Below, one piece after another: positions 13,251 through 16,524 of a DNA stretch of 16,524 bases; the stretch's first letter is position 1, and every line of letters starts with the position of its first letter. Source of the DNA: Chloroflexota bacterium (GTDB lineage Bacteria > Chloroflexota > Dormibacteria > CF-121); assembly GCA_005882525.1 (NCBI GenBank), contig VBGO01000103.1:1-16524 (forward strand). Direction: 5' to 3'. The notes beneath the pieces were generated by a model. The model saw only the letters and a program-made list of their open reading frames with translations, had not been told where the DNA came from and searched no databases. The translations under genes were made by a program, and so were the position numbers.

Positions 13251-15554
13251 TTATCCGTTCCCTGGTTTGCACTTGTCCGGCTGCCCCGGGACCGGCTGGC
13301 AGGTGGGCAACGCGCCCGGGCTCGGTGAGGCGGCGGGCGGCGCCGGCGGCGGCTTGGGGGCGTTGACGATGCAGGGGACGCCGTCGACCGTCGTCTGCGC
13401 CGCGCTCAGCGTGTAGGGGTTGTAGTTCGCCGGCAATTTGCACTGCGGCCACGGCTTGGCCAGCGTCGACGGGAGGCTCTCCGTCCCTGGGAGGAAGTAG
13501 TTGCCACCCACAGCGTGAATGCCCGCGGGCACCGGATACCATTCGTCGGGCTTGCCCGCCAGCGCCTGCGTCATGAATTTGTGCCAGATCGGCGCCGCGC
13601 CGACGATCCCTGTCGAGTTGTGACTCAGCGGCTTGTTGTCTGGATTCCCGACCCACACCGCCGTCGCCAGGCTTGGCGTGAAGCCAACCGTCCAGTTGTC
13701 CTTGAAGTCGTTGGTCGTGCCGGTCTTGGCTCCGACGTGACGCCCAGGCAGGGTGAGGTCACCGTGGCAGCCGAACGACATGCAGCGGTTGCGGTCATCC
13801 GACATGATCGAGGCGACGATGAAAGCCACGCCGGGATCGATAGCGCGATACTCGTTTTTCGCCGGGTCGTAGGTGAAGACGTCATGACCCAGGCCATCCT
13901 TGATGTTGAGGATTGGCGCCTCGCGGTGGCGGACACCCATCGTGGCCAGGGTCGACGCCGCGGTCGCCATGTCCGCCAGCCGGACGGGATATGCGCCGAG
14001 CGTCAGGCTCATCCCGTACTCGTCGGGTTTGCGTGTGGTGCCGCAGGGTTCACCCAGGCAGGTCAGCCCCAGGCGATGCGCCATGTCGACCACCGCCGGG
14101 ATCCCCGTACGCAGCTCGACCTTCAGCGCCGGGATGTTCAGTGAGTTCCCCATCGCCATCTTCAGCGGCAGCGTGCCGTGAAATCGACGGTCGTAGTTGA
14201 CGGGGGCGTACCGCTGCGCGGCCTGGCCGTACCCGGGGCCCTCACCGCCGGTGGGGAAGACCAGGGCTTCGTCGAGAATCGGGCTGAGCATGTTGACTTT
14301 CCGGCTCTCGATGGCCGCCGTGTAGGTGAAGATCTTGAAACTCGACCCCGGGGGCCGCGGCTTGTCGTAGGCGAAGTTGAATTGGCCACCCGGCCGGTTG
14401 TAGTCATTCCCGCCGACCATTGCCAGTACCTCGCCCGTTTTCGGGTTCATGCTGACCAGTGCGGCGTCGTGGAAGTTATAGAAGTTGCCTTTCTGCGCGA
14501 TCTGGTCGCGCACGACCTGCTCCGCCATGTGCTGCAAGTTCAGGTCGAGGCTGGTGTAGACCCGGTAGCCTTTGCGATTGTCGGACGTGATGCGGTAGGG
14601 CTCCTGCGCGAGCGTCTTCAAGACGTAGTCGACGAAGTAGGGCGCCTCGAATTTCGTGATCGGCGCGAAAACCGACAATTTGATGGCATAGGCAGCCTCG
14701 GCCTGGGCGGCCGTGATGTACTTTTCGCCGACCATCGCGGCCAACACCTGTGCCTGCCGCTGCTTGGCCGATTTGAAGTTGATGACCGGGTTGTACCGCG
14801 TCGGTGCCTGCGGCAACCCGGCGAGCATGGCCGCCTGCGCCAGTGAGAGGTCGTGGGCATTCGTCTGGAAGTAGCTGCGGGCGGCGGCCTCGATCCCGTA
14901 CGTCTGGCTTCCGTAGAAGATGGTGTTGAGGTACATCTCGAGGATCTGGTTCTTGCTGTACTCGCGGTTCAACTCGATCGCCAGGATCGCTTCCTTCAGC
15001 TTGCGCTGGATGTCGGCCGGCGCATTCGGTCCGATGTAGACCTGCTTGACCAGCTGCTGGCTGATGGTGCTGCCGCCTTGCTGGATCCGATGGTGCTGGT
15101 AGTTGGCGACCGCGGCGCGGACGATGCCGCCCATGTCGATGCCACTGTTCGAGTAGAAGGTGCGGTCCTCGGTGGCGAGCGTGGCTTTGACGACCCACGG
15201 CGAGATGTAGTTCAGCGGTACCACGATGCGATGGTTGCCTTCTTTGCCGACATCCGCCAGCAGGTTGCCGTGGCGGTCGTAGATGAGCGTGTCCTGGTCC
15301 ATCTTGTTGGAGGCAAGCCCGCTGACCGCCGGCAAGGAGCCAACCGCCTGGGCGGTGACGGCGGGGATGCCCAACAGCGGCAGGAGGAGCACAACCATCA
15401 GACCGAGGATGACCGTGCGGCGCAGGTCACGGCGGCTCCGTTTACGCCAGCGGGCGATGTGGCGCTGGCTCCGCCGGCGGGCGGCTAGGCGCTCAGAAAC
15501 CCGAAGATCCCGGAAAACAGGAGCCACAGAGAGAGGAGGATAACCGCTCCCCAC
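13251..15554 (-). CDS. Class A penicillin-binding protein (GT51 transglycosylase plus transpeptidase)
   Basis: 767 residues, usual for PBP1-type proteins. It polymerises lipid II and cross-links peptidoglycan on the outer face of the membrane. A long Arg-rich cytoplasmic tail (1-47) precedes a membrane helix (48-69). The GT51 domain has ATEDRTFY with catalytic E129, QQGGSTISQQLVKQ (158-171) and EILEMYLNTIFYG-type motif 5 (near 204-215). The transpeptidase has the SSFK active site (S404, K407), S471-L-N473 and K610-T-G612. Cys pairs flank the active-site region (C499/C504 and C591/C596), with more Cys in the Pro-rich C-terminal tail (about 730-767), suggesting disulfides. The GTG at 15554 is preferred (GGAG four bases upstream); a GTG at 15527 is the only other credible start. 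The gene start overlaps a 64-residue ORF by 70 bp. Confidence 0.93.
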   Translation of the reverse strand: MGSGYPPLSVAPVFRDLRVSERLAARRRSQRHIARWRKRSRRDLRRTVILGLMVVLLLPLLGIPAVTAQAVGSLPAVSGLASNKMDQDTLIYDRHGNLLADVGKEGNHRIVVPLNYISPWVVKATLATEDRTFYSNSGIDMGGIVRAAVANYQHHRIQQGGSTISQQLVKQVYIGPNAPADIQRKLKEAILAIELNREYSKNQILEMYLNTIFYGSQTYGIEAAARSYFQTNAHDLSLAQAAMLAGLPQAPTRYNPVINFKSAKQRQAQVLAAMVGEKYITAAQAEAAYAIKLSVFAPITKFEAPYFVDYVLKTLAQEPYRITSDNRKGYRVYTSLDLNLQHMAEQVVRDQIAQKGNFYNFHDAALVSMNPKTGEVLAMVGGNDYNRPGGQFNFAYDKPRPPGSSFKIFTYTAAIESRKVNMLSPILDEALVFPTGGEGPGYGQAAQRYAPVNYDRRFHGTLPLKMAMGNSLNIPALKVELRTGIPAVVDMAHRLGLTCLGEPCGTTRKPDEYGMSLTLGAYPVRLADMATAASTLATMGVRHREAPILNIKDGLGHDVFTYDPAKNEYRAIDPGVAFIVASIMSDDRNRCMSFGCHGDLTLPGRHVGAKTGTTNDFKDNWTVGFTPSLATAVWVGNPDNKPLSHNSTGIVGAAPIWHKFMTQALAGKPDEWYPVPAGIHAVGGNYFLPGTESLPSTLAKPWPQCKLPANYNPYTLSAAQTTVDGVPCIVNAPKPPPAPPAASPSPGALPTCQPVPGQPDKCKPGNG

Positions 15555-15679
15555 CCCGCTCCGCTCGCGAGCGCTCGTACCGGCGACCGGCGGAGGCGCC
15601 GGATCTGTCGTCGACGAGCGTCGAGCGATGAGAGGCCGTTGGCGGTCGCTTGGTGCGTCGCATGCCGAATGCTGATCAA
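15485..15679 (-). CDS. Small tail-anchored membrane protein overlapping the PBP gene
   Basis: 64 residues with a TTG start at 15679, preceded by AAGGGG six bases upstream. The N-terminal 40 residues are strongly basic (SSLDARRRQIRRLRRSPVRALASG), followed by a single hydrophobic segment at about 41-63 (WGAVILLSLWLLFSGIFGFL) reaching the C-terminus. That gives an Nin, tail-anchored topology. The last 70 bp overlap the start of the PBP gene in another frame, so translational coupling or regulation of PBP synthesis is possible. No homologous family is recognised. It could be a chance ORF in high-GC DNA, but a good ribosome binding site plus a clean transmembrane segment favour a real gene. Confidence 0.5.
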   Translation of the reverse strand: MISIRHATHQATANGLSSLDARRRQIRRLRRSPVRALASGAGWGAVILLSLWLLFSGIFGFLSA

Positions 15680-15719
15680 ATCAGGCCCCTTAAACGTTAC
15701 TATCCTGCTTCCGAAAAGC

Positions 15720-15730
15720 TGACTCAGTCA
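15720..15730. promoter_or_regulatory. Perfect palindrome upstream of the small ORF/PBP unit
   Basis: TGACTCAGTCA is an 11-bp odd-centred perfect palindrome. It lies about 40 bp upstream of the TTG at 15679, just downstream of a TACAAT box on the minus strand, so it could act as a repressor site for the cell-wall unit. No known regulator can be named. Confidence 0.35.
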
Positions 15731-15858
15731 TTGTAATCTAACCGGAGCTCCTGTAGTGCAAATTGGGCCCGAAATTCCCCTCGGCATCCTGTCCAACGGG
15801 CGGCCCGGCCGTTTGGTTACGACCCGCGAGGCCGCCCCGAGCGGCAAATGAGCGCCCG

Positions 15859-15864
15859 TATAAT
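15859..15864 (+). promoter_or_regulatory. -10 element for the zinc-ribbon membrane protein gene
   Basis: A perfect TATAAT lies 45 bp before the GTG at 15910. No good -35 hexamer is found 16-18 bp upstream (the region is GC-rich), so the promoter may need an activator. The predicted transcript begins near 15871. Confidence 0.45.
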
Positions 15865-15909
15865 GGGTCAGCCTTGTCGAGCGCGGGATTGGCTGGAAAG
15901 GGGGGAACC

Positions 15910-16413
15910 GTGTTCTGCCGCGAGTGCGGCAAATCCATCGAGGACGATGCGCGCTTCTGCCGTTTTTGCGGCAAGTCCCAAAAAGACCCCGTGGCGGGCT
16001 CGGCCCCTGCCGGATCTGGACCGTCGTCAGCGGCTCACTCGGTCACCGCCTCGAGCCTCGAGACCGCCCTTCGCCAGGTCTTCCCCCGGCATCAACTCCA
16101 GGACGAGTTCATGCACATCGGGACGATCGCCGCCTTCCTGATGGCGCTGGTCGGGTTCGTCGTCGGCTTCTTCTACGCCTACAGCTGGCTGGGGACGAAC
16201 TTCCTGCTGGGCTCGATCGCGCTCCTGCTCTTCCTCATCCTCCGCGAGTCGACGCTGAGCCAGATCCGCATGCGGGAGGGCGGATCCTCGACCCGGAGCG
16301 CGGGCAGCCCTCGGTCCCAGCCACCCGCAGCTGCGGCGGAAGGCCCCGCCGAAGCCGCCAACGCGGAATCCTCGCCTCCCAGGTCCGCGCGGCCACCCGC
16401 CACCCCACGATAA
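15910..16413 (+). CDS. Zinc-ribbon membrane protein with two transmembrane helices
   Basis: 167 residues from the GTG at 15910, chosen because GGGG lies five to nine bases upstream and the cysteine motif begins at residue 3. FCRECGKSIEDDARFCRFCGKS is split into two knuckles (CREC and CRFC), a typical zinc-ribbon, followed by a Ser/Ala/Gly linker. A helix (SLETALRQVFPRHQLQDEF) then leads to two hydrophobic segments at about 76-95 and 97-115, the first ending FFYAYSW. The C-terminal 45 residues are Pro/Ala/Ser-rich and likely disordered. Proteins with this layout are common in Gram-positive and Chloroflexi-like genomes and are mostly uncharacterised. The frame is open further upstream, but that part lies across the TATAAT box and lacks a ribosome binding site. 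Confidence 0.78.
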   Translation: MFCRECGKSIEDDARFCRFCGKSQKDPVAGSAPAGSGPSSAAHSVTASSLETALRQVFPRHQLQDEFMHIGTIAAFLMALVGFVVGFFYAYSWLGTNFLLGSIALLLFLILRESTLSQIRMREGGSSTRSAGSPRSQPPAAAAEGPAEAANAESSPPRSARPPATPR

Positions 16414-16419
16414 AGAGGG

Positions 16420-16440
16420 AGTCGGCCAACAGGGCCGGCT
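16420..16440. terminator. GC hairpin between convergent genes
   Basis: AGTCGGCC (16420-16427) pairs with GGCCGGCT (16433-16440) around the loop AACAG, an 8-bp stem with one T-G wobble. It lies between the stop of the zinc-ribbon gene and the stop of the leftward partial gene. It lacks a T-tract on either strand, so terminator function is probable by position only. Confidence 0.5.
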
Positions 16441-16453
16441 CGTCGCGCTCCGC

Positions 16454-16524
16454 CTAGAGACCCTTGTCGCTGCCCGCCGGCTGGTCGGTGGGGGTCGGAT
16501 CGTCCTGCGTCAGCTTGCGACCGG
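16454..16524 (-). CDS. C-terminal tail of a leftward gene (partial)
   Basis: The minus-strand frame ending at the TAG at 16456-16454 is open to the window edge and encodes a hydrophilic tail rich in Asp, Pro, Thr and Gly (GRKLTQDDPTPTDQPAGSDK, then GL). It looks like the disordered C-terminus of a real protein and is placed convergent to the zinc-ribbon gene. The product cannot be named. Confidence 0.4.
   Translation of the reverse strand, partial: GRKLTQDDPTPTDQPAGSDKGL

Noticed and set aside
14853..15488. Plus-strand open frames within the PBP gene (also 14178-14846)
   Set aside because: They are antisense shadows of GT51 and transpeptidase coding sequence.
15763..15909. Longer N-terminus for the zinc-ribbon protein
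   Set aside because: The extension spans the TATAAT box and has no ribosome binding site; the GTG at 15910 places the zinc knuckle at the N-terminus, as expected.
1..16524. CRISPR array, insertion sequence, tRNA or rRNA genes
   Set aside because: No spaced direct-repeat array, transposase motif, terminal inverted repeats, tRNA cloverleaf or rRNA-like segment was seen on reading the window.

Overview
The window is a G+C-rich bacterial chromosomal segment with dense gene packing, frequent GTG and TTG starts, and several 4-bp or shorter gene junctions. The mix of features points to a soil-type, high-GC, Chloroflexota- or Dormibacterota-like lineage: DUF3048 proteins fused to SbsA-type Ig domains, several HspR-like MerR regulators, OtsA/OtsB trehalose synthesis, a small FtsH, YtxH-like proteins and a class A PBP. 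That placement is inference from gene content only. I see no mobile element, CRISPR array, rRNA or tRNA.

Layout. Positions 1-4581 (minus strand) hold two tandem membrane-anchored Ig/DUF3048 paralogues joined by an ATGA overlap, followed downstream by a GH38 alpha-mannosidase that runs off the left edge. Positions 4722-5480 (minus) hold a small unknown helical protein and the first HspR-like MerR gene. Positions 5642-7989 hold a tail-to-tail trehalose pair: otsA on plus and otsB on minus, overlapping by 4 bp. A second HspR-like gene sits directly upstream of otsB, and otsB has no in-frame ATG, GTG or TTG that would keep its catalytic motif; its apparent start is a CTG overlapping the regulator's stop codon.

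Positions 8536-11651 (plus) hold a secreted or anchored TIM-barrel-like protein with a degraded GH18-like signature, then ftsH. Converging on ftsH is a two-gene unit (12397 to 11661, minus): a CheY-like receiver followed 2 bp later by a third HspR-like gene with a TTG start. Positions 12610-13217 (plus) hold two consecutive YtxH-like small proteins. Converging on them is a class A penicillin-binding protein (15554 to 13251), preceded by and overlapping a 64-residue tail-anchored membrane ORF. Positions 15910-16413 (plus) hold a zinc-ribbon two-TM protein, and a minus-strand gene tail lies at 16454-16524.

How it fits together: the region reads as a stress and envelope neighbourhood, with compatible-solute synthesis, membrane proteolysis, peptidoglycan assembly and surface proteins. 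Three separate HspR/MerR paralogues lie within about 7 kb, each next to a different stress gene. The most interesting points are the regulator pairing around the trehalose genes, the CTG-initiated otsB, and the palindrome placed in a 19-bp promoter spacer upstream of the second regulator.
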